NCBI GenBank assembly: GCA_964386005.1
Contig: CAYLSB010000017.1
Span: forward strand, 1 to 64,000
Source of the DNA: FEN-1350 sp964386005
Lineage (GTDB): Bacteria > Planctomycetota > Phycisphaerae > Sedimentisphaerales > Anaerohalosphaeraceae
Direction of reading: 5' to 3'
Length of the DNA: 64,000 nucleotides
Shown: positions 26,056 to 34,597 of the stretch, piece after piece
How the letters are laid out: each line of letters begins with the position of its first letter
Position numbering within the stretch: position 1 is the first letter of the stretch
Notes under the pieces: model-generated
Database searches by the model: none
Told to the model about the DNA's origin: nothing
The model's input: only the letters and a program-made list of their open reading frames with translations
Made by a program: the position numbers and the translations under genes

Positions 26056-27389
26056 AGCTTCCCTGCCTGTTCGATCTGTTGGAGGATTTTCTCCGGTTTG
26101 GATTGCATAAGGCCGTCGCCGAGTCGAATCTCTACGGAAGGGGAAAGAAGTTTTCCGGCTTCTTCAAAGAATCGGTTCTTCTCGGTAATGCTGCCGAATT
26201 GTTTTCCCGCCCAGGTGCTGCAATACCCCTTCTTACCCAACCGCTGTAATACGCTGTGGGCATAAACGATATGTGCGCCCTTGAGGAAAACCGGAACATA
26301 AGGCGAGAGTTCCGCGGTTTCGAACTGATCGACGAACCGCTGGCCGGGGCTGTTCATCTCGGTACCGACTACGATGGGGAGTTCCAGTTCGCAGGCGATG
26401 GCGATGACTTCCTGCAGATTCCTGAGCAGGTCGTCAATCTTACCCGGCGTAAAGTTTCGATCGGGGATGATATTGATCGCCGCGACTCCGGTGCTCATGC
26501 CGATCCGGACCAGGCGGCGGATTTCTTTTTCGCCGTCGCTTTGGCCGTTCAGCCAGGTCATCGTCGGGATTCCGCCGGCGGCCAGAACGAACTGATTGGT
26601 TTCGTCCATTTTTGGAAACGCGCCCGCATCCGGCTGGACATAACCGACGCCGCCGCGTTTCATCGTCTTATTGCGGATGGTGTTGAGCAGATCCCTGCCT
26701 TCGGGAAGGCCGAGCTTGACGGCGTCGGCGCCGAGTTTGTCGGACCAGAAGGCGGCGAGTTGTTGATCGTTGTGGAAATGTGCTGCGGCCTTGCGGGCAT
26801 AAGCGAGGCAGATGTGCCGTTCGGTGGCATTACCGGCCGGTGTCAGGGGCAAGACGTTCTTATCGTAATTCAATTCGATGGGTTTCAGATATCCATTTAC
26901 GCGAGAGGTCAGTTCACGGTTTCTCTGCTGAGCTGTGTCCTGCAATCGTTTTTGGAAAGCCAGATTTTTCCCCGTCAGCTTGCCTGAAAAAAATCCAACG
27001 CCCATGTGATAGGAAATTCCCGGTTCGCCGGGACTATTGATGACCTTGTCGGCGAACTCGGGCACAAAGACGCGGGTCTCCATTCCGCCACATCCTTTGA
27101 GGTCGAGCATCCCCGCCGCTTCGATGAACTCGTCGATTCCATCGAAGACATCGAAGTCCACGATGCCGGCAAGGGCCAGGCCTTCTTGTTTGGCCTTCCA
27201 GGCGAAATGGCTCGGCGAGTAGCCGTAGCTGTTGTACGAAAAGAAGGTGTGCGCGTGCAGGTTGATCCGATTGCCCACGGGGGGCAGGGCGATGTTGCCC
27301 GCGCGGATACTGTCGGCAAGCCGTGTCAGGGCGTCGCGTCGTTTTGTTTTATTGAAGTCATCCAGTTGTATTGTGTCTTGATCCGGCAT
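26052..27389 (-). CDS. PHP-domain protein, first gene of the rhamnose operon
   Basis: This 445-residue protein carries a PHP-like metallo-phosphoesterase pattern. It reads NLHAHTFFSYNSYGYSP (HxH) at about 44, an acidic stretch VDFDVFDGIDEF at about 77, and a C-terminal GDG. PHP proteins hydrolyse phosphate esters using two or three metals. GGAG lies ten bases before the ATG. It is the first gene after a strong promoter (27433-27461) and overlaps the dehydrogenase gene by four bases. Its role in rhamnose use is not known; removal of a dead-end sugar phosphate is one guess. Confidence 0.7.
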   Translation of the reverse strand: MPDQDTIQLDDFNKTKRRDALTRLADSIRAGNIALPPVGNRINLHAHTFFSYNSYGYSPSHFAWKAKQEGLALAGIVDFDVFDGIDEFIEAAGMLDLKGCGGMETRVFVPEFADKVINSPGEPGISYHMGVGFFSGKLTGKNLAFQKRLQDTAQQRNRELTSRVNGYLKPIELNYDKNVLPLTPAGNATERHICLAYARKAAAHFHNDQQLAAFWSDKLGADAVKLGLPEGRDLLNTIRNKTMKRGGVGYVQPDAGAFPKMDETNQFVLAAGGIPTMTWLNGQSDGEKEIRRLVRIGMSTGVAAINIIPDRNFTPGKIDDLLRNLQEVIAIACELELPIVVGTEMNSPGQRFVDQFETAELSPYVPVFLKGAHIVYAHSVLQRLGKKGYCSTWAGKQFGSITEKNRFFEEAGKLLSPSVEIRLGDGLMQSKPEKILQQIEQAGKL

Positions 27390-27432
27390 TTAAACGGCTC
27401 CACAATGGTTGATCCCATTCAAGCAGCCACAA

Positions 27433-27461
27433 ATCATACTCGTTCCGCCTGGCGTATGCAA
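27433..27461 (-). promoter_or_regulatory. Promoter of the rhamnose operon
   Basis: On the minus strand TTGCAT (27461-27456) and TATGAT (27438-27433) are separated by 17 bases. They lie about 45 bases upstream of the PHP gene start. No second promoter of this quality was seen inside the operon. An operator could lie around it, but I see no clear palindrome. Confidence 0.6.
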
Positions 27462-27545
27462 TCATTGAGATCAGGTTTGGCGCCGGATGAACGACAAATA
27501 AACACAATCGAACGTGGAAGAAAAGTAGTGAGGGGATAAACACAA

Positions 27546-27585
27546 TCGGTCCCGAATCGTCGTGGCTTACAGGATTCGGGACCGA
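27546..27585 (-). terminator. 13-bp hairpin after the lysine-rich small protein
   Basis: TCGGTCCCGAATC (27546-27558) pairs perfectly with GATTCGGGACCGA (27573-27585) around a 14-base loop. It lies 30 bases past the stop of the small protein read on the minus strand and just upstream of the rhamnose operon promoter. It would insulate the two units. There is no strong T-run, so it may be a factor-assisted terminator. Confidence 0.55.
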
Positions 27586-27615
27586 CTGTAGATTTGCGTT
27601 TTGCGGTGGTCTTGA

Positions 27616-27717
27616 TTATTTCCTCTTTGCCGGTTTCTTTTTGGCGACTTTCTTTTTTGCGGTCGCTTTCTTTTTGACTTTCTTGACGGCCGGCCTGCAT
27701 CCACACGTCCTGCACAT
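27616..27717 (-). CDS. 33-residue lysine-rich, histone H1-like protein with N-terminal Cys cluster
   Basis: The frame encodes a 33-residue protein beginning MCRTCGCRPAVKKV. It is followed by a tail of KKKATAKKKVAKKKPAKRK type, and about half of the residues are Lys or Arg. AAAGGAA lies nine bases upstream of the ATG, a weak promoter may lie further up, and a strong hairpin follows the stop. The tail looks like the H1/Hc1-type DNA-binding domains seen in chlamydiae and planctomycetes. The CxxCxC start could bind zinc. It lies between the rhamnosidase and the rhamnose operon with its own signals, so it is probably an independent gene. A short basic nucleoid or RNA-binding protein is the best guess. 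Confidence 0.55.
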   Translation of the reverse strand: MCRTCGCRPAVKKVKKKATAKKKVAKKKPAKRK

Positions 27718-27848
27718 CTTTGCGTTCCTTTCGAAATCTTGTTATCTTTTCCTTATGCCCCGACGCCGGGACATTGTTTCCGATACTAAAGCATACTCTA
27801 TATCGGTCGATTGTATATGATTGGATTCACTGGAATCGAGATAATTTT

Positions 27849-30629
27849 TCACTTGAGCACCTTGGCGGTAAATTCATACTGTCCCGATGCCACATCGAGA
27901 ACGGCCTGTCGCTGAGACATTCCCAACACCCGAACACCGATCGCCGAGCCAATGATTTTCCCGGATTCAGCGATGGTCTTTGGCTCAGCGGTTGGGATAT
28001 ATACAGTTGCCGATGTATTGGTCGGGATGGAAAGATTCAGGATGAAACGATCCTTCTCGATCTTCCAGTCTGATACGATTCGACCTCGGATAGTATCCGT
28101 CCTGGCTTTGACCCATTTGAGGTCTCCGACCGGTCGGGGTTGAATCATGAAGCGGGCGAAGCCGGGGTAGTCCGGATCGACCTGGATTCCGGCAAGGTAT
28201 TTGTAGAACCATGCGGAGATATCTCCGAACATGATGTGATTGAGCGAGGAACCGCCCGGCCAGTCTTCCCACAGGGTGGTCGCGCCTTTTTCGATCCAGT
28301 AGCCGTAGCCGGGCGCGGTCGTTTGAGTTGCCATGCGATAGGCCACGTCGATCCGGCCATTATCGGCAAGGGCGTTGAAAATATACTTGGCCCCGAGGAT
28401 GCCGGTATCGATGTGATAATCCTGCGATTCGATATTTCTGACCAATGCATCGACGACCTTATCCATCTCGGCCGGTTCCGCCAATCCCTGGAATAAGGCG
28501 CAGCTTAATGCCGTCTGGCTGCCGTTTGCGTAGATCCCTTCGCCTTTGTAGAACGTTTTGTTAAAGGCATCCTTAATCGCCTGGGCCTGGTTAAAATACT
28601 TTGCGGCATCGTCTTTCTTGCCGAGCATCTGTGCGGTGTTGGCGACGATCAGGGTATCGATATAATAATAACCCGTCGAGGTCACCGCTTCCGGCGTGGT
28701 CGTCTTGGCGGGAACCCAGTCGCCCAATCCGATCGATACGATGGAATCCCTGGCTTTGCTCGTCAGATAATCTACATACCGCTTGTGGTTTTCATAATGG
28801 GTTTCGAGAATTCGCGTGTCGCCCTGATACTGATACAGATACCACGGGATCAGCAGATAGGCGCTATCCCAGGCCGGGCCGTTGCCCCACGCATAACCCC
28901 AGCCGCTGGTCGGCACAATTCCCGGCAGTTCGCCCGTGTCGCGCTGTTCATCCTTGAAGTCCATCATCCACTTTGTATAGGATGCCGCATTCTGCCAGTT
29001 GAACATCGCCTGCTCGGCGGCCAGGTGGGCATCGCCGGTCCAGCCGTTCTTTTCCCGCTGGGGGCAATCCGTCGGATAGCCGTGAAAGTTTCCCCGATAT
29101 GACCAGTTTGTCAGGATTTGAATCTTGTTGAACAAGTCCTTGGAACAAGTGAATTCGCCCGCCGGCTCGAAGGCCGTATGGACGACGCACCCGGTCAGGT
29201 TGTTTACCTGCGGTTTACCGGGGAATCCGGATATTTCAACGTATCGGAATCCATGATAGACAAATCGCGGCTGCCAGACTTCGGTGCCCTCGCCCTTGAG
29301 AATATACACATCCGTCTGGAAAGGCGCTCCCTTGCGGAACATGTCGATTTCCTTGCGCTGGATGTTGCCCTTTTCATCGAGCCGTTCGCTATAGCGCAGA
29401 CTGACACGCGTCCCTTTGGCGCCGGATACGTTCAGGCGCGCAAAGCCCGCGATATTTTGACCGAGATCGTACACGAACACGCCCGGGGACGGTTCGGCGA
29501 CGGCGATCGGCTTGATCGTCTGCGTGATTCGGATCGGCGGCATCATCATCGCCCGGGGGATTCCTTTGGGGCCGGCGACGATTTCCGGATTCGCCCATTG
29601 GGTATCATCAAATTCGGCTCGATCCCAGCCGGGCGTCTCCAGGCGTGCGTCATAGATCTCGCCCTGACGGATTCCATCCAGCAGGACAGGGCCGGTGTTG
29701 GCCCGCCAAGTCTCATCGGTTGCGACGATTTCCTCGATGCCGTCCGTGTACACCAATCGAAGCAGCATCCGCAGACAGGGTTTATCCCTCCAGGGTGACT
29801 TCTCGAAATTCCACTCGCACGGCGTATGCGAATTGTACCAGCCGTTGCCGAGCATGACTCCCACGGCATTCTTGCCTTGCAGGACTTGCCCGGTGACATC
29901 ATGGGTCACATAGAAAAAAACCTTGTCGTATCGAGTGAAGGCCGGGTCGAGCAGTCGGTCTCCGACCTTTATGCCATTGAGATGCAGATCATGATATCCC
30001 AGCCCGCAAATGTAGATTTTCGCGGATTGTACCGGTTTGGCCGCGATAAAGGTCTTACGAAACACCGGCGAAGGGGCCGCCTGTTGCCAGGTTCCCAAGG
30101 CCTGATCGTCCGAGCCGGGCGTACGCGGTTTGGTGTAACTGAGCCACTTTCCCTTCCATTGCGTCGGTTCGAGAATGCCCATGGACCATTTGGCCGTAGT
30201 ACTCCATCCGCTGGGCCGATCAAAACTATCCCATATCCGAACCTTCCAAAAACAATCCTGGCAGGACGCCAGCGGTTTTCCGGAATAGGGGATATGGGCC
30301 GTCAGATTGGACACGGTCTTTCCGCTATCCCATAGATCTACATTTTCCCTATCGAGAAGATCGGGATTGGTTGCCACCAGAATTTGAAATGCCGTTTGCC
30401 GTTGTGCCCGGAGATTGGAGGAAAGGATCCATGTCAGCCGAGGTACGGGGGTATCGATTCCTTCCGGGTTGAACAGGGATTCGCATTGAAGGTTGGCTAT
30501 CTCGATCCTCGACGCGCCCTTCGCGGACAGGGAAATCGTTTTGTCCGCCCACCCGGTTTTCTCGTCCGTGCAACCCGCGCTCAAAATCAAGATCGTTGAA
30601 AACCAACCGGCCAATCGTAGAGTTCGCAT
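27849..30629 (-). CDS. Alpha-L-rhamnosidase lipoprotein (GH78-type)
   Basis: This 926-residue enzyme has a lipoprotein signal (MRTLRLAGWFSTILILSAGC, Cys 20). The order of domains matches GH78: an N-terminal Fn3-like region (RLTWILSSNLRAQRQTAFQI), beta-sandwich domains (KIYICGLGYHDLHLNG), and an (alpha/alpha)6 barrel from about 500 with the catalytic-region motifs FHGYPTDCPQREKNGWTGDA and GWGYAWGNGPAWDSA. A C-terminal beta domain follows. It cleaves terminal alpha-L-rhamnose from pectin-type or other glycans. It faces the same way as the rhamnose catabolic operon and ends 132 bases before the small basic protein. GGAAAGGA lies upstream of the ATG. The location, anchored to the envelope, fits release of rhamnose for the neighbouring isomerase pathway. 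Confidence 0.92.
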   Translation of the reverse strand: MRTLRLAGWFSTILILSAGCTDEKTGWADKTISLSAKGASRIEIANLQCESLFNPEGIDTPVPRLTWILSSNLRAQRQTAFQILVATNPDLLDRENVDLWDSGKTVSNLTAHIPYSGKPLASCQDCFWKVRIWDSFDRPSGWSTTAKWSMGILEPTQWKGKWLSYTKPRTPGSDDQALGTWQQAAPSPVFRKTFIAAKPVQSAKIYICGLGYHDLHLNGIKVGDRLLDPAFTRYDKVFFYVTHDVTGQVLQGKNAVGVMLGNGWYNSHTPCEWNFEKSPWRDKPCLRMLLRLVYTDGIEEIVATDETWRANTGPVLLDGIRQGEIYDARLETPGWDRAEFDDTQWANPEIVAGPKGIPRAMMMPPIRITQTIKPIAVAEPSPGVFVYDLGQNIAGFARLNVSGAKGTRVSLRYSERLDEKGNIQRKEIDMFRKGAPFQTDVYILKGEGTEVWQPRFVYHGFRYVEISGFPGKPQVNNLTGCVVHTAFEPAGEFTCSKDLFNKIQILTNWSYRGNFHGYPTDCPQREKNGWTGDAHLAAEQAMFNWQNAASYTKWMMDFKDEQRDTGELPGIVPTSGWGYAWGNGPAWDSAYLLIPWYLYQYQGDTRILETHYENHKRYVDYLTSKARDSIVSIGLGDWVPAKTTTPEAVTSTGYYYIDTLIVANTAQMLGKKDDAAKYFNQAQAIKDAFNKTFYKGEGIYANGSQTALSCALFQGLAEPAEMDKVVDALVRNIESQDYHIDTGILGAKYIFNALADNGRIDVAYRMATQTTAPGYGYWIEKGATTLWEDWPGGSSLNHIMFGDISAWFYKYLAGIQVDPDYPGFARFMIQPRPVGDLKWVKARTDTIRGRIVSDWKIEKDRFILNLSIPTNTSATVYIPTAEPKTIAESGKIIGSAIGVRVLGMSQRQAVLDVASGQYEFTAKVLK

Positions 30630-30898
30630 GGGAAATCCTTTCCATATTCCATCGGGATCGGATTATAAACTGCCGACTCCGCGGTAACAAGCGCATTTCG
30701 TTGCGGGGCATGATCGGCCGGATTCGTTCCGCGGGGTCGTCGGGGGAACGGGATCGTTGCATTCGCGATGTATTTCCTTTTCCTCGGCGGAAAATTGGCT
30801 GGATCATTCGGGTTCATACGCTATACTATTCCCGAATCCGGTTCAGGTACGGCGGACCGAATCGATCGGGCATCGATTGGAAAATCGAAAGGACACCT

Positions 30899-32557
30899 AT
30901 GCGACGATGGTGGATATGTATCTTAGTATTGTGGAGTATTTCGATGGCATTGGGTCAAACCGCTGATCCGGAGAAGGCCTTCAAGTTGTTTCTGGCCGAT
31001 CACGTTGGTATCATCGAACCGCTGTCCAAGGAGTACTATCTGGCGTCCTGGGAGGCCGCGCTGTCCGGCAAGACCGAAGATTTCCAGAAGACCGCCGATT
31101 TGGATCTCAAGATTCGCACGATCTACAGCAACCGCAAGGAATTCGCCGCCGTCAAGGCCTGGAAACAGAGCGGGATGATCAAGGATCCCCTCCTGGTTCG
31201 TCAGTTGGACGTCCTGTATTTAAGTTATCTGCCTAACCAGATCGATCCTGACGTTCTCAAGAAGATTGTCCAGCAGGGCGCCAAGGTCGAGGAAACATTC
31301 AACACCTTCCGGGGAACCTATCAAGGGAAACAGGTAACCGGCAATGAGATCAAGGATCTGCTCAAGGAGTTGACCGACAGCGATCTTCGCCGCCAGGCAT
31401 GGGAGGCCTCGCAGCAGGTGGGCGCCGCCGTTTCTCGGGATGTTCTAACCCTCGTTAAACTCCGTAACGAGTCCGCCAGGCAACTTGGCTTTGATAACTT
31501 TCACACGATGTCGCTGGAAGCGACCGAACAAACCGTCGGCCAGATCGACGCGATATTCGCCGAGTTGAAAACTCTGACGGATAAATCCTTTGCGGAGGTG
31601 AAAGCCGAGATCGACAAGGAGTTGGCTTTGCGTTACAAGATTTCACCGGATCAGATACGTCCCTGGCATTATCACGATCCGTTCTTTCAGGAAGTACCGA
31701 CGATTTTGAAGGTAGATTTCGATTCCTACTATAAGGGCAAGGACCTTGCTTTGCTCGGCGCCAAATTTTATGCGGGTATCGGTCTTCCCGTGGAGAAAAT
31801 TCTCGAACGCAGCGATCTTTATGAAAGACCCGGCAAGAATCCTCACGCCTTCTGTACCGATATTGATCGGCTCGGGGATGTTCGCGTTGTTCTGAATCTG
31901 ACGGACAATGAGCGATGGATGGATACCACGCTGCACGAACTGGGCCACGGTGTGTACTCCCTGTATAACTCGCGTCAAGTCCCCTTTCTTCTTCGAAACC
32001 AGGCCCACAGTTTTACGACTGAGGCGATCGCTATGCTCTTTGGCCGCCTTAGCGTTCATCCTGACTGGATGAAGGCCATGCTTTCATTGACCGATGAACA
32101 GGCAAAGCAGGTTGCCCGCGATTCGAGCAAGATGCTCCGCTTCAAACAACTGGTCTTTGCCCGCTGGGCCATGGTGATGTACGAATTTGAAAAACAGCTC
32201 TATGCCGATCCCGATCAGGATCTCAATGCCCTGTGGTGGCAGATCAAGCGGAAGTACCAGTTCCAAAACAAACCCGACAATCGAAACCAGCCCGATTGGG
32301 CTGCAAAAATCCACATCGTAACCGTGCCGTGTTATTATCATAATTACCTTCTGGGTGAACTTTTGGCCTCGCAGCTCTACCATAAACTGGCAACCGACCG
32401 GATTCCCGGCGATCTCGTCGGCCAACCGAAGGCGGGTCAGTTCCTTCGCGCGAATATCTTCGAGCCCGGCATGATCTATCCCTGGAACGAAATGATTCGT
32501 CGGGCCACAGGCGAAGAGTTGACTGCGAAATATTTTGCCGAGCAATTCGTCAATTAA
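30899..32557 (+). CDS. Secreted M2/M3-type zinc peptidase
   Basis: This 552-residue protein has a Sec signal (MRRWWICILVLWSISMALGQ) and a gluzincin motif HELGHG at about residue 345, with FTTEAIAM about 27 residues later for the third ligand. The rest resembles the all-helical peptidyl-dipeptidase/oligoendopeptidase families (M2, M3). AAAGGA precedes the ATG at 30899; the frame runs up to 30596 but that part overlaps the rhamnosidase start and lacks a site. It is divergent from the rhamnosidase gene (269 bases apart) and 31 bases ahead of an OPT transporter, so extracellular or periplasmic peptides could be trimmed before uptake. Confidence 0.82.
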   Translation: MRRWWICILVLWSISMALGQTADPEKAFKLFLADHVGIIEPLSKEYYLASWEAALSGKTEDFQKTADLDLKIRTIYSNRKEFAAVKAWKQSGMIKDPLLVRQLDVLYLSYLPNQIDPDVLKKIVQQGAKVEETFNTFRGTYQGKQVTGNEIKDLLKELTDSDLRRQAWEASQQVGAAVSRDVLTLVKLRNESARQLGFDNFHTMSLEATEQTVGQIDAIFAELKTLTDKSFAEVKAEIDKELALRYKISPDQIRPWHYHDPFFQEVPTILKVDFDSYYKGKDLALLGAKFYAGIGLPVEKILERSDLYERPGKNPHAFCTDIDRLGDVRVVLNLTDNERWMDTTLHELGHGVYSLYNSRQVPFLLRNQAHSFTTEAIAMLFGRLSVHPDWMKAMLSLTDEQAKQVARDSSKMLRFKQLVFARWAMVMYEFEKQLYADPDQDLNALWWQIKRKYQFQNKPDNRNQPDWAAKIHIVTVPCYYHNYLLGELLASQLYHKLATDRIPGDLVGQPKAGQFLRANIFEPGMIYPWNEMIRRATGEELTAKYFAEQFVN

Positions 32558-32588
32558 CCAACGTTAGCCCTGAGAATGGAGTCTTTCC

Positions 32589-34529
32589 ATGTCGAATGAA
32601 ACCAAGCCCTCGAATGTTCCGATGGTCGAAATCAGCGTCAAGGCCATCCTGTTGGGAGTCGTTCTGTCGGTGGTTCTTGGCGCGGCCAATGCCTATCTGG
32701 GTTTGTACGCTTCGATGACCGTATCGGCCTGCATACCCGCGGCGGTCGTATCCATGGGCGTATTGAAATTGCTGCGGGGCGGGACGATTCTGGAAAACAA
32801 TATGGTCATGACGGCCGCCTCGGCCGGCGAAGCCGTTGCCGCCGGTGCCATCTTTACCATACCGGGCCTGGTCATCCTTGGCGTATGGAGCGGTTTCGAT
32901 TACTGGACGGTTACGTTGATCGTTGCGCTGGGGGGAATTCTCGGCGTGTTATTTTCCATTCCTCTTCGCCGTGCCCTGATCGTCGAAGGCAAGCTGCAGT
33001 TTCCGGAGGGAATCGCCACGGCCGAAGTCCTCCGCAGCGGAAGCGAGGGCGGCCGGAATCTGGGAATTATCATTGTCTCAGCGCTCGTCGGCGGCCTGTT
33101 CAAGATCGCCTCCGAATTCATCGGATTGTGGCGATCCGCCATCATGATCGGCGGCAAATTGGGACGTTCCGTTTTTGGATTCGGGGCTGAAATGAGTCCC
33201 TGCCTTGTGTCGGTGGGATATATCATCGGGCTCAATGTAGCGATCCTGGTCTTTGTCGGAGGCGTGGCCAACTGGCTGGTCGCGATTCCGATTTGCGGAT
33301 TCTTCATGGATCGACCGGATTCCGTAACAAACCTGGAGTGGGCATCGATTATCTGGAAAGATCAAACCCGCTATATCGGCGTAGGCGCCATGTTGATCGG
33401 AGGCATCTGGACCCTCTTTAAGCTTCGCAAGTCCCTCTATCGCGGCGTTGTGAGCGGACTGGATGCGTATCGTCTCAAAGCCAATGGAGGCGCCGAGGCC
33501 CCCCGTACCGAGCGCGATATGCCCATGCCGTGGATCATTGCCCTGATCGTGGCTTCGGTGGTTCCGTTGTTTCTGTTGTTCCAGAGTTTTGTCGGAAGTC
33601 TGCATGTCTCGCTGACCATGGCGATTGTCATGGTTATCACCGGCTTTCTGTTTTCGGCCGTGGCGGGATATCTGGCCGGCCTGGTCGGTTCCAGCAACAA
33701 CCCCATTTCCGGCGTAACCATCACGACGGTTATGATCTCGGCGCTGATCCTGCTTTTGCTGTTGGGTGCTAAGTCGGACAAAGGTCCGGCCGCGGCGATC
33801 CTCATCGGCTCGGTTATCTGCTGTGCCGCCGCGATTTCCGGAGACAATCTGCAGGATCTCAAGTGCGGATATATTCTTGGCGCGACGCCCTGGAAACAAC
33901 AAGTCCTCCTGATGGTCGGCGTGATCGCAGGCGCCGTCGTCGTGGCTCCGATCATGACGCTTCTGCAGAAAGCGTATGGATTTACAGGCATGGCGGGCGC
34001 GGGTCCCAAAGCCCTTCCGGCGTTACAGGCCAACCTGATGGCTTCGGTTTCCAAAGGCGTCTTTCAGGGCGGTCTTCCGTGGCTCTTTGTCGGGATCGGC
34101 GTCGCTGTCGCGGTTGTCATTATTATTACGGATCTGTGGCTGGAACGCCACAAGATCGCCTTCCGTATGCCCGTGTTGGCTGTGGCGATCGGTATCTATC
34201 TTAAGCTGGAATTATCGACCTCGATCTTTATCGGCGGTTTGATCCACTACGCGGTGACCCGTTACCTGAAATCCAAAGGCCTCGATGAGGCCGCCCGAGA
34301 GCGATCGATGCGGTCGGGAGTGATGATGGCCTCCGGTCTGATTACCGGCGAATCCCTGATGGGTATCATCATCGCAATTCCGATTGTATTGGGTAAACAA
34401 TATGGGTGGAATATCCCGCTGATCCAGGACGGTTGGCGCGGGGATAAAATCCTGGGTATCGTCATGCTTGCTCTTTTGGCCGTCTGGCTCTATCGCGTCG
34501 CCACCCGATCGGTCGATCAGGAGAAATAG
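32589..34529 (+). CDS. OPT-family oligopeptide transporter
   Basis: This 646-residue inner-membrane protein has about fifteen hydrophobic segments and the OPT pattern: LGAANAYLGLYASMTVSACIP near the N-terminus, ENNMVMTAASAGEAVAAG at about 75, and a long repeated-membrane C-terminal half with SSNNPISG. The family moves short peptides or metal-siderophore conjugates with a proton gradient. It follows the secreted peptidase by 31 bases on the same strand and probably belongs to its operon, which would fit peptide uptake. A 7-bp-stem hairpin (34560-34578) lies after its stop. Confidence 0.9.
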   Translation: MSNETKPSNVPMVEISVKAILLGVVLSVVLGAANAYLGLYASMTVSACIPAAVVSMGVLKLLRGGTILENNMVMTAASAGEAVAAGAIFTIPGLVILGVWSGFDYWTVTLIVALGGILGVLFSIPLRRALIVEGKLQFPEGIATAEVLRSGSEGGRNLGIIIVSALVGGLFKIASEFIGLWRSAIMIGGKLGRSVFGFGAEMSPCLVSVGYIIGLNVAILVFVGGVANWLVAIPICGFFMDRPDSVTNLEWASIIWKDQTRYIGVGAMLIGGIWTLFKLRKSLYRGVVSGLDAYRLKANGGAEAPRTERDMPMPWIIALIVASVVPLFLLFQSFVGSLHVSLTMAIVMVITGFLFSAVAGYLAGLVGSSNNPISGVTITTVMISALILLLLLGAKSDKGPAAAILIGSVICCAAAISGDNLQDLKCGYILGATPWKQQVLLMVGVIAGAVVVAPIMTLLQKAYGFTGMAGAGPKALPALQANLMASVSKGVFQGGLPWLFVGIGVAVAVVIIITDLWLERHKIAFRMPVLAVAIGIYLKLELSTSIFIGGLIHYAVTRYLKSKGLDEAARERSMRSGVMMASGLITGESLMGIIIAIPIVLGKQYGWNIPLIQDGWRGDKILGIVMLALLAVWLYRVATRSVDQEK

Positions 34530-34559
34530 CGTACTTCATCCGGAGAATCGACTTCCGGT

Positions 34560-34578
34560 CGCGGAAACCGGTTCCGCG
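34560..34578. terminator. Hairpin between converging genes
   Basis: CGCGGAA-accgg-TTCCGCG (34560-34566 and 34572-34578) lies between the OPT gene and the end of the 1618-residue protein gene on the other strand. It is a possible bidirectional terminator. There is no T-run, so confidence is modest. Confidence 0.4.
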
Positions 34579-34597
34579 GCGATTATGCAGACTCCGG

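Noticed and set aside
19116..27389. Bacterial microcompartment for rhamnose breakdown, common in Planctomycetota
   Set aside because: No shell-protein gene and no phosphotransacylase or aldehyde dehydrogenase of the compartment type is present in the window.
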